From: Paramacrobiotus metropolitanus
Taxonomy: Eukaryota; Tardigrada; Eutardigrada; Parachela; Macrobiotidae
Direction of reading: 5' to 3'
NCBI RefSeq assembly: GCF_019649055.1
Contig: NW_026570239.1
Location: 1,302,001-1,366,000, forward strand
Length of the DNA stretch: 64,000 nucleotides
The notes beneath the pieces were generated by a model, which was given only the letters and a program-made list of their open reading frames with translations, did no database searches and was not told the DNA's origin. Position numbers and translations under genes: made by a program. Positions 1 to 9,189 of this stretch are shown in pieces (the stretch's first letter is position 1; each line of letters starts with the position of its first letter).

Positions 1-18
1 AACCGTGTATTTTTTCAG

Positions 19-327
19 GGTAAAAATCTGAGTTATTTTGGAACGGGTGAATCATTTTTATTCGCGCTATTCCCCGAGCAGAAGATTTACCAGTGGGTGG
101 GGCTCGGAAAGGAGGTGACGCCCAGTCCGAGTAGCTGCCTGTTCATGGCGGCCGATTCGAATTGTCTGATTATCGGCGGCGGCGGCGGATTCGGCATCCG
201 CTTCGACTCCACGTTGGCCATGGGCCGCACCGAGACCTGCACCACCTTCGCCAGTCCGCCGCTGTCCGATGCGCCGTCGGGCGATTTCCAGTGCACCGTC
301 GTCGAGGTCTTCGGATTCGCCAATTAA
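19..327 (+). CDS. TBC1D24: Last exon of a TBC1D24/Skywalker-like TBC-TLDc protein (5' part outside window)
   Basis: The exon follows a pyrimidine-rich acceptor ending at 18 and is open in phase 0 for 102 codons to TAA at 325-327. It encodes the C-terminal half of a TLDc domain: GTGESFLF, then MAADSNCLIIGGGGGFGIRF, then the Cys-Thr-Phe and EVFGF tail. This matches the end of vertebrate TBC1D24 and fly Skywalker, which are TBC-domain proteins of synaptic-vesicle and endosomal traffic with oxidation-protective TLDc domains. The family is supported by the TBC end, linker and TLDc start seen in paralogous copies in this window (20365-22342). This is the only copy whose visible exon has no defect; the rest of the gene lies to the left. 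The family name is confident; one-to-one orthology is not tested. Confidence 0.85.
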   Translation, partial: GKNLSYFGTGESFLFALFPEQKIYQWVGLGKEVTPSPSSCLFMAADSNCLIIGGGGGFGIRFDSTLAMGRTETCTTFASPPLSDAPSGDFQCTVVEVFGFAN

Positions 328-329
328 TT

Positions 330-1250
330 CCCCGAATTTATCCTGAATTTAATCCGAAAAATCACAGAAGTTATCCAAGTAATTTCTGAATTTATCAGGA
401 TTTATTCGGAAAATTGGCCAATAATTGGCGAATTTATCAGGAATTGTCTGGCAAATATCGGAAGAAATTGTTCAGTAACTTTGGGATTGATCGGGCTCGC
501 GGGAAAATTTACAGAAATCATCCAAATAATTTCGGATTTTGTTTTTCAAAAAAAAAATCCGGAATAATCCAGCATATATTCTGCATCAGAATTACGACTG
601 CGGAGAAACTGAAAGAAATTTCGAAGCTTTGAAATTGTTCTTTATTTTGAATGTCTGGAGATCTCTCTTCATTTGTGGCAGACAGCTTTCCCGGAATTTA
701 TGATTATTTTTGGGTGGAAAAATCGCTACGAAATGTTGGAAAAATTCCGGGAAAACATATGATTACTATTTTTCTCTTGGATTTGGGAGAAATTGGAGAA
801 GTCGACATGTGATTCGTCTGTGCAGATTTTTGATTAATCTACCGTTGAAACCAAAGCCGTTTCCCTCATTTATGCACACACAATTCAAGACAGTTCCTAT
901 TTCACAAAAATGCGATTGATGAATTTGACGCTGCGCTTTCGTGTTGCCGTTGGTGGATTGTCGTTGGCCCGATTTTGCTTCTTGTGTGCGTTCACTAACA
1001 TTCCACGGTGGTTGTTGAATTTTGTTTTGTACATAAACCATAGTCAAAGTGTGTCGCCACAATAACGGTTGAAATGTGATGATTTAATTACTTTGTCTAT
1101 TCGTGCGCTCCGCATTGGCCGCTTACAGGATCCCGCCGGTTCCTGTTGTACCGTTTCTCTTCGTTTGTGCCAATGTTTTCCTAATGGTTTCTAGTCATTT
1201 TGTGCGATACGTTATGGTGCCCATGTAATAAGCGGACTGCGATGTGGAAT
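330..1250 (+). repeat. Duplicated 3' flank of the TBC-TLDc gene (copy 1)
   Basis: No coding potential. The stretch is AT-rich, with runs of GAATTTAT/GGAATTT motifs after the stop codon. It then continues into a block also present at 23012-23960, in two parts at 33632-34131 and 36976-37170, and in part at 52287-52460. The shared core reads around 'cgctttcgtgtt-ccgttgg' and 'aaagtgtgtcgccacaataacgg'. It is probably the 3' UTR and spacer carried along when the gene was duplicated. Confidence 0.7.
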
Positions 1251-1479
1251 AAACAACTCTCTTATGAAGAATACATTTTTTTAAAATGTGCAATAAATTA
1301 TGCCGATACTTCAAAAGATATAAGATGTACGAACAGCTCTTATTGAAACGATATAATGATAATAATAACGGAAAATAAAAATGTCGATCACGCTTACCAA
1401 TAAAGACTAAGTAAAACTTCCAGCGGGTTGTTGCCGTTAAACTATAAAAAACCTTTGTCACGAACCATCAAACGAATAC

Positions 1480-1635
1480 GTACTGTACACATTCTCCGCT
1501 GTGTATTTCATCGGCACACAAGTGAAGAAACGCTTGCATGCGCCTTTCAGCTGTTTGCTATTAAGTACATTTTGCCAAAATCTATCATCCGGATTGACCG
1601 GGTCCATCACAATACGCTTTCATAATGATATTATA
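1480..1635 (-). repeat. Duplicated 3' flank of an astacin gene (copy 1)
   Basis: Contains 'gtgtatttcatcggcacaca', a Cys/Gln-like short ORF of no apparent meaning, and 'atccggattgaccgggtcca'. A diverged copy lies at 52990-53150. A reverse-complement copy lies at 30500-30665, downstream of the + strand astacin gene. Its position after the last astacin exon in both orientations suggests an astacin 3' UTR or downstream sequence. Confidence 0.5.
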
Positions 1636-1789
1636 ACATTGTACATGTATTGTACATCAGCGGCGTCAATAGCAAACACAGGCACCGATGCGGCTGTACC
1701 ATGCACGATATCAGACACTATAATACGAGTAAAAATGAGGTTACCGGTAAGCGCAGAAGGACTGAGGTTTGGCTCAGTTGTTGTAGTGT

Positions 1790-2778
1790 TCTGTCGTAAT
1801 TTCGTTGATTGTCGTTAGATTTACTCCGTTAAACTCCTGGGCGTTCCACGTGTTGCCCATACGATTAGGGACATATTCAGATTCGTACCGCGATACGTTC
1901 GACAACCGAGTGGGAATTGGCCATGTCCCAGCTTTAGACACCTTTGCGGTCATTCCATCGGTACACGCTGATACGGTACGTGCCGGGCAGTTGCTTCTTG
2001 ATGAGGGTACTGTCGGCCCACGCTGAAGCGTAGTCGTTATGAATCAGATTATCAGCACTCAGTCTCGCTCCCTAACATTCCACACGAGTACGCTGTTGGC
2101 TATATTGCAGTGGTCCTTCGACCACCAGCACCATAAGGGAATATCTGATATTGAAGAGAAATATACGAATGGCATCGTAAGACACGTCCGGCATCAGTGA
2201 CTGGGCGGTGCCTAAACCGTCTCCACTGAAAACGACCACTGGGAAAGATTTCGGTATGTATCCTACCGCGCTGACAGTTGCCGTATCCTGCGGGTAGACT
2301 TTGCACCCACATACCATATTGAACCGATGTCGTTGTCGCGAGAATAGGCCCGGAAACATTGTTCAGGCCGTTACGAATGTTAATATTTACCGAGATGGCA
2401 TGCACACCATGCAGATGGCCGTCACAGCCATCAGGTGTCATATATCGGAGCTGGCCAAAGCCAGTCCCGTTTCCGGCCAAGGTTTCGTTGATCCACAACA
2501 AGGGGTCCATTGACACCTTGGCGTCCAGGCTGAGATCGCGATGGAGGTCTTGTAGACGAATCGGAAAGAAGCCAGGCATCTCGAATGTTATGGTGTAGGT
2601 GCTCGTCACTGGTAAGGACAACGTCAGTTCACCGATAGCATTTGTTGTTGCAGTTTGACTGTCGAACAGCAGATCGTTTGCATCTCTCAGAGTGGCATAC
2701 ACCGTTGAACCGTTCCGTTATTGATTGACTCAAAAGTCTTTGCATTCCTGGAGTGCCAAACGGCTGTTACTCTTCGCT
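1790..2778 (-). pseudogene. Astacin C-terminal exon, pseudogene copy
   Basis: Minus-strand homologue of the last exon of the intact astacin genes at 3678-4684 and 29364-30367. It starts after an acceptor at 2779-2780 and retains recognisable blocks: VYATLRDANDLLFDSQTATTNA, TITFEMPGFFPI, INETLAGNGTGFGQLRYM, NIRNGLNNVSGPILATTTS. Frame changes near 2330 and again near 2080 break it. No catalytic exon was found upstream within 2779-3677, so this looks like a partial duplicate of the last exon lying just downstream of the intact gene. Confidence 0.75.
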
Positions 2779-2779
2779 C

Positions 2780-3677
2780 TGCAAACAGCCAGTTGGTTTA
2801 TGCTCAAGAACCAACCCGGAACGTCACAGCATTGTGTCATAGCACCAGTATGCTTTGCCAAAACTGCTGAACATCCATTGATAAATCTTTCTTACGCTCT
2901 TAACTGTCTCGGAGAATGGAATTTGTGACACTTTCGTCACCAGTTGTTGCACCGTGTCCCAAAAATTTTTTATCCCTAAAGTTCCCGTGCATGTAAATAC
3001 ATCCGACATCAATTTGGTTCCATGTAGCGGCACACTTCTCCTCTTCCGGGCGATAAAACTTTGCGAAATTTAATGCTTTCGCTACTACACACAATCATTG
3101 AAAAGGTCGGTGTACAACAAATTAAATATCTTCAGTTTTTCGTTTCTGTTAATAACAGTTTTTGGAGCTAGTCGAACGATTTTCTTCATTTTGATAGTGT
3201 TTTGTAAGAAAAGACAAAGTAATCTTTTTGTCGAAGTCTGCGTTAAAAAATTTGGTTTTCTTACACAGTTGCACTACACTATTTTCGAATATTAACTGCT
3301 CCACGTAACAGTTTTAAAGGATCTTTCAAGGTCACCTTGAACTCATGCCTGTACCGGTACGGCATTCGAGCGATGGTCCCAGGGTAGATATTTTCGAAAA
3401 CAAAATGCATATGGGACCCTTTCGCAACATGCTGAGTTTAGTGGTGAAATCGGTTTTTTAATCTGTTTAGTGGTTTTTTCAAGCCACGTTCCACGGGGCG
3501 GCCGAGCATAAAACAGATCTATTTCCTTGATAATTTTATACTCGTAACATTCCTATTTGCTTTTTTCAGTCGTTACCCGCGTCCGTTGCAAACATAGGCC
3601 CGAATGTGTGAAGCAGTAGCAGGCAAGATAGAGGACAACACAATGCAAATTATGGTTAAACATAGAAGCAACTCTGG
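2780..3677. other. Spacer with a shared unexplained exon-like block
   Basis: No gene is supported. On the minus strand at about 2895-2970 there is a short open stretch (FWDTVQQLVTKVSQIP). It resembles LLDTLHQLVAKVSQMP at about 39075-39140, which sits in the equivalent place upstream of another astacin last exon. It may be relic coding sequence dragged along with the duplication. The remainder shows nothing recognisable. Confidence 0.35.
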
Positions 3678-6600
3678 TTAGCCATAAATGTTGTGCTCCA
3701 ATGTCGTAATTTCATTTATTGTTGTAATATTTAGCCCGTTAAACTCCGCCACGTTCCACGTGTCGCCAGGACGATTGGGGACATAATACCTTGCCCATAG
3801 ATTTTTACCACGATGGAGTTCGACAACAGAAAGGGAGTTAGCCAAACGCCAGCTCGTTACTCCGTAGCGGTCATAATAGTATACGCTGATCCGGTACGTG
3901 CCTGGCAGCTGCTTCGAGATGACGGTGCTGTCGGCCCACTGCCCACAATAGTCGTTACGAATCAGCTTATCAGCGCTCGATTTCGTTCCCTGACATTCAA
4001 CACGTGTACGCTGTTGGCTGTCTTGCAGAGGCCCTTCGACCACCAGTTGCATATAGTTATGCCGAGCACTGAAGAGGATTATCCGAATGTCATCGTAAGA
4101 CACGTCAGGCATCAGTGACTGAAGGGTGCCTAAGCCGCCTCCACCCCAAACGACGACCGGGAAAACTTTCGGCATGTGTCCTGTCGCGCTGACACTTGCC
4201 GTGTAATACCCCGATGGTAGATCCTGACTCCAGTGACCAATCGAATCCGTTCTGGCTGTCGCGAGAATGGGCCCGGAAACATTGTTCAGGCCGTTGCGAA
4301 TGTTAACAATTACCGAAGGGGCGTATGTGAAATCATCGTAGCTATCAGACTGCATGTATCTGAGATTTCCTTGGGCTGTCCCATTTCCGGCAAATGTGTT
4401 GTTGATCCACAACAATGGCTCCATTGTGCTCTTACCGTCCAGCTGGAGATCGCTTTGGAAACCTTGTAGGAAAATCGGAAAAAACCCATGCATCTCGAAT
4501 GTTATAGTGTAGGAGCCGCCTACTGGTAAGGACAGCGTGAATTCTCCGAAAGAATTTGTAATTGCAGTTTGACTGTCAAATGGGAGATGGCTTGCATCTC
4601 TCAGAGTAGCATACACCGTTGCGCTGTTGATTGGCTTCCAAGTCCGTGCATTCCTGGATAGCCAGACGGCTGCTATTCTGCGCTCTGCAACCAATCAGTT
4701 ACTTTTTGCTCGCTAACGATGCTGGGCACCACCATCTGCACGCTTAGAATAAGCCATTTCCCAAATTCATAATACAGCCATACCGGGCGAACATGCATAT
4801 TTTCCATGTTCGGTACCGTACTTCGATTGTAACTTGTAGGCAGCGCTCGGCCCTTGCTACTGACAACCCGACGCTGTTCAATGTTTAGCAAGGGGCAGAC
4901 CCATTATACAGCTGTAAGATGCCAGGTTTCACTACTTTAACATCCGCAGCCTCCTGTGGAAAAAGTTCCCGGCGTTTTTGCTCATTGCGAATGTTAAAAA
5001 GCTGCTAAGAGGCGCGAGTACAACTTAGAAAAAGATATATTCCTAACCATGGCATGGGCACCGCCTTTTCCGTCAGAAAACTTTCGTTTTTTTGTATGAA
5101 GACAGTTATCGAGCTTTGGATTACGTACCTGAGGCTGGAGTTAGCGCACAAAACAGCATTAAACAGCAGCAACCGAATCAATTCTGAATAATAAGCTAAT
5201 AAGTAACAACATGAAATAAAAATATTTCAAACTGCTAAGGGAGTTACACAAAACGAAAAAAGTGAGGAGGCAAATCTTATTGGGTAACATCATGCTAAAA
5301 AAGATTTTTAACGGCGAGACTAGAACAATATGGCAAGCAATGCAATGCCAATGCATAGGATACCGGTATCCTCAAAACTGCTTTTTCGCCACGCCCACTA
5401 GATCATTGTCGATGAAGCTATTTTTTTAAGTATTACCATCGCCCTACTCAAGGGGCTTCACTGTATTGCATACAGTGAAGATTGTATGAAATACAATACA
5501 GCCCCTAGAGAACCGCGTTGATATTCCGTAACATATAGTGTTTTCAAACAAAAAACGACATTTTTCTGAGGGAGAAGGTGATGACTATGCCCCGGTGAGT
5601 GAAATATTTAAGAGGGCAGGTACATTACCAGATCTCTCTGTCGCTGTGTAGGTCAATGTGGTTATGCTTGAATCTGTTGACGATGTTTCTGTTGTAGCAG
5701 GCAGCGGGCTAACTGATGGAATCTGAATGTTGAGTAGCCCTAGAAATTAAAGAATGAAAATCGATGTTTTATTTTACGTAGGCGCAGTTATGAGGTTGCC
5801 AAAAAAGCACAATGCTGCTGTACCGCACAATGCTGCTGTATGCTCACCTGTGAAACTGCTTGCTGCGGCAGCCCGGCACCCGAAACGTCGATGGATTCTC
5901 GCCACATCAAGCGGACTCAGGTTGTCATGCTGGCCTGTTCGGGATCGGCGGGCTTTCGGCACCACCGTTGGCATTTCATTGTTTTTGGCGAACGCGTTGA
6001 AAGGGTAATGCATGATGGATTCATAGTCATAAGGAAGTCCGTACGTGTTACCCGCTTCGTACTTTGCGAACTGGTTCTTAGCGCCTGGACAACCGACACC
6101 ATTAGGGAAAAACCGCAGCACCAGCGGAGTAGTGATTACATGCAGTACTGGTTACATGCAGTTATTATATGCAGTGATTATATGCAGTGATTATATGCAG
6201 TGATTATTAGTATGTACTATGTAGTGATTATATGCAGTACTGGTTAGTAGAGTTACGGTAAGCAATGAAGTAACAGAACTGCAACTGCTGTTGCGGTCGC
6301 CGTAACATAGTGATTCCATACCTTCCGCTATATTTTCGTCGATAATAATGACATAATTATCTCTATCCGCTCGCGACTGTTCGTGAAGAAATCCCAAAGC
6401 GTGCATTATTTCATGCTGGACATCGCCGTGATGCTTTAAGCAACTGGGCGCCAAGGCTATTTCCTGCCGTTTCCCAATGCGTCCGATACTAGACATACAT
6501 CTAAAAGAAAAATTTTGAAAGTTTAACTGCTAAACCATTTTATCAGAAGACCACAGGCCCGTAGCGAGTTCCGACGGATGGGGGGTGCGCAAATTGGCTG

Positions 6601-8222
6601 CGCCAGCTGCGCCCGTTTTGAAGTTCGGCCAGCGCCCACTGCGCTCTTGGGTTTGAAAGCCTGCGCCCGTTGCGCACCCCCTATTCCTCGGGTTTCGCTT
6701 CAACCCTGCTCCCTTTGGACAGCAGGTCAAAGTCTACTGTGTGCCTAATTCCCAAATTTACAAAAATTTCTACTTTTTAAGGACATTTTAGTCTGTCATA
6801 CAATGTGAATTCTCTGACAGCGGCGATAAAAGTGCTATTTTAGCTTCTGTATACCCTTATTGTAGCGTTGAAGTTTGTTTCTTTTTGTAAAATTGTAAAT
6901 AAAATTTACAAAAATTTTATTCAAATTTGACACGGCATTGCGCATGCGCCACGGGCGCACTTGTACCGGCGCCCGTTGCGCCCTTAAAAAATCTCTTGAA
7001 TTTTGCGCCATCGCGCCCGTGCACAAGTTTCGGGCGCAAAATAAATTCACAAGTTAGCCGATGAGGGGGGTGCGTGCGCCCGTGCGCACCCCCCCTCGCT
7101 ACGGCCCTGGAAGACCATGAATCAATCTTAATTTTTACTTACTGAATGCCTCTCACAAACATAATATAATCGTCTTCGGTAGTCCGCGGAACAAATTTCA
7201 CACACTTTCCAGTCATGAGACTGATAATGCTCATGGATTCCAAAATAATGAATCTCTCTCTGCAGGAGCTAGCAAATTTGGCATTAAATAAGCACTTTAG
7301 TTATTGCCAATCAAGCAGTCAACAAAAGCCTACTAAATGAGGCAAACTGCTTCCGGGTAAATTCGTAGGGGACGGTGTTATTCGGCCATAAAAGACCAAC
7401 ATCATTCATAGCGTTGGCAGCACCCTACAGAACAAGCACACGCACGCTACGTTGTACGGCACGAGTTCGGTACGGCCCGCGCTCAAGCTCTGACTCAGAC
7501 TCTGACTCTGACTACTCAAAGTCTGACTCTGACTGTTCAAACTCTGACTCTGACTGAATTACTGTACCTAAGAAACCTAAGAAACCCAGGAATCATAAGA
7601 AACCTAAGAAAGCTAAGAAACCTAAGAAACCTAAGAAACCTAAAAAACCTAAAAAACCTAAGAAACCTAAGAAACCTATTAAGAAACCTAACAAACTTTC
7701 AGAGTCAGAGTCAGACTTTGAGCGGTCAGAGTCAACTTTGAGTAGTCAGAGTCAGAGTTTGAGTGGTCAGAATCAGAGTCAGAGTCAGAGTTGGAGTCTG
7801 GCCGTTCGGTGGGTATTGCACAAGCTGTTCTGGTGAAAAACATGGTTCAGTATGCGGATTCGATCACCCTGACTGGATTAATACACAAAAATAAGGATAT
7901 TCTTAACAATTAGAAAATGAGCATGTGACAGAAACTGGCGCTATTCGTCGTACTTGCGTCTGGATTGTCTCGATCCCTACAATGTCTCCTTCCGCTAAGT
8001 CAATGTGAAAACGATCAGGGTTTGCGTCGCCATTTGCTGATATCATCTCGGGATGGATAAAATCGCGCCAGTCTAAAAAGAACAACTTTAGAAATAGCGT
8101 TATAAAGGGCTCCAAGAGGACAAATTTATGGCAACCGAGCTGAGGATCGTACTTGGGGGCAACGTGCTGGCCGTTGCCAGCGTCCAGACAATAGAAATTG
8201 CAGCCGTAATCAACCGTATCAT
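3678..8222 (-). CDS. Secreted astacin-family zinc metallopeptidase, 8 exons, 638 aa, intact
   Basis: Exons (minus, 5' to 3'): 8222-8153, 8072-7954, 7424-7348, 7259-7143, 6500-6322, 6084-5848, 5739-5629, 4684-3678. All junctions are GT-AG. Phases agree and the sum is 1917 nt, exactly 638 codons plus stop. A signal peptide (MIRLITAAISIVWTLATA) is followed by a propeptide with an EGD motif near residue 53, a candidate aspartate-switch zinc ligand as in proastacin. The catalytic domain starts near LWPNNTVPYEF (residues ~74-84). It has [12 protein letters not shown] (157-168) and the Met-turn SIMHY (210-214), with Tyr214 as the usual extra ligand. A Ser/Thr-rich linker (~270-303) joins a 334-residue C-terminal exon of beta-rich repeats. 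Its likely role is extracellular proteolysis; the substrate is unknown. Intron 4 holds a hAT-like element and intron 2 a low-complexity foldback. Confidence 0.9.
5848..6084 (-). CDS. Exon 6 of the 638-aa astacin (Met-turn exon)
   Basis: Encodes the second half of the catalytic domain, starting GAKNQFAKYEAG and running through YGLPYDYESIMHY to LSPLDVARIHRRFGC. The Met-turn methionine (residue 212) and Tyr214 are canonical. This distinguishes the gene from the other astacins in the window, which have Leu at the Met position. It ends at a GTGAGC donor. The next exon supplies a Thr-rich linker instead of the EGF/CUB modules usual in tolloid-type astacins. Confidence 0.88.
6129..6250. repeat. Tandem ~14-bp repeat in astacin intron 5
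   Basis: Imperfect repeats of 'tatatgcagtgat' and 'tacatgcagtactggt' fill half of the 237-nt intron between exons 5 and 6 of the 638-aa astacin gene. Such a minisatellite is likely to vary in length between individuals. It does not disturb either splice site. Confidence 0.8.
6554..7109. mobile_element. hAT-like non-autonomous element in astacin intron 4
   Basis: 556-bp insertion with inverted ends: left CAGGCCCGTAGCGAG, right (reverse complement) CAGGGCCGTAGCGAG, followed on both sides by G-rich GGGGGGTGCGC. It is flanked by an exact 8-bp direct repeat GAAGACCA at 6546-6553 and 7110-7117. An 8-bp duplication and CAGGG-type ends are the hallmark of hAT transposons. There is no transposase ORF, so it is a MITE-like derivative. 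The interior is rich in 'tgcgcccgt' motifs. Removing the element and one duplication leaves a 78-nt intron, close to the 64-nt homologous intron of the sister gene. Confidence 0.9.
7480..7800. repeat. Low-complexity foldback: (tctgac)n arms around an (aagaaacct)n core
   Basis: The left arm (7487-7557) is made of ctctgact units. The core (7565-7692) is about 14 copies of the 9-mer aagaaacct. The right arm (7699-7797) is agtcagag units, the reverse complement of the left arm. Read on + in one frame it spells Ser-Asp repeats, one TGA at 7555-7557, Lys-Lys-Pro repeats, then Ser-Glu and Ser-Gln repeats to a stop near 7834. It lies in intron 2 of the minus-strand astacin gene. A decayed low-complexity coding exon or a non-coding foldback are both possible. 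Confidence 0.75.
8153..8222 (-). CDS. Signal-peptide exon of the 638-aa astacin
   Basis: ATG at 8222-8220. The exon is 70 nt (23 codons plus one base) and ends at a GTACGA donor. It encodes a charged N-terminus, a hydrophobic core (LITAAISIVWTLA) and an Ala-Ser cleavage region. The length is identical to the signal exons of the two sister astacin genes (70 nt each at 27775-27844 and 46400-46469), which supports this start. Confidence 0.8.
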
Positions 8223-8518
8223 GTTGCTAAGACTAATGAGTTTGACTGCATTTGCCTAGAAAAGCGCTGCTTTGTTTCGTAGTAGTTCGCGTTTGGAATA
8301 TACTTGGTTATTAAATGCACAGCCTATGCTCAAGCTTCTTGCGAGACCCTAGCGCCTGGGGCCGTGTTGCAAAGCAGGTTTGGTCTTTTGCTGCGGGCCA
8401 CACAACCGGTATTTTATGCGTTAAGCGCCAATGCGTTACTATATGACCGTGCATAAACTTGCGTCTGTGAGGCCGATATAAACGATATTTCGTTATTTCC
8501 CCGCGAAATATTGAAACT

Positions 8519-8960
8519 TGTTTCCAGCATTTTTTCAGATGTCTGACGAAGATTTTTTGACGATGTAACATGATATGGTCAGGCATTCACACGAAAAGGT
8601 GTACTATGTATTCCATCCGACAATGAGCCGGTTTTGCTGATTGGCCAGCATTGATGGAATGCCTTCCCCGCGCACGACAATATCGCCCTTCCGGGTAGTT
8701 TGCTCGTTCGCTGGTCTGCGTCCGGTGCATTTTGGGCATCTGAACTAGATTTCAGTTGCTACAACCTTTTTCTATGTTGCCAGCCAGGCACATTGGGTGG
8801 GAGCTTGGGCGAATATTGCGTTTTCTGGCGTGTACCCTTGCACAATTTCTCACTGCCAAGCGCAGACCATCGACCTGCATCGATTCCATTGATTCCTGCC
8901 AGGTAACTGTCCCTGCACAACCGGAAACCTAGAGCATGGATAACCGAAGGAGGATGTGCT
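8519..8960. repeat. Dispersed repeat X, copy 1
   Basis: About 430 bp with a diverged second copy at 14640-15055. Shared stretches include 'tattccatccgacaatg', 'gcccaagctcccaccc'-type sequence on the minus strand and 'gcagaccatcgacctgcat'. Both copies lie just upstream of a TBC-TLDc fragment. Neither copy has a long ORF. Conserved short reading frames exist on both strands, so the origin as gene or transposon is undecided. Confidence 0.7.
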
Positions 8961-9189
8961 CCGGATGCGTGTGTATTGGTGACCAGATGTGTATCTGCAC
9001 CTAAAACGTAGTGCAACGGCTCTGGGCGCCAAAATTCGGACCACTGCCAGTCTGTCCGTGATGAGTCTGGCTGTCTGCTCTAGTGTTTAATGATTATAAC
9101 ATTTTCCGGTTGATTCTTTTTTTTTATATTTTCACTCTGACTTGTTTTATTTTTTTTATCTATTTCTTAAAACATACTTTGTATATATT

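Noticed and set aside
6530-7050. Minus-strand ORFs in the GC-rich block near 6.5-7.0 kb
   Set aside because: They fall inside the hAT-like insertion and show no transposase motif.
7375-7557. Stand-alone 60-codon gene ending in Ser-Asp repeats
   Set aside because: Its first half overlaps an astacin exon on the other strand, and the rest is simple repeat. It is reported as a repeat instead.
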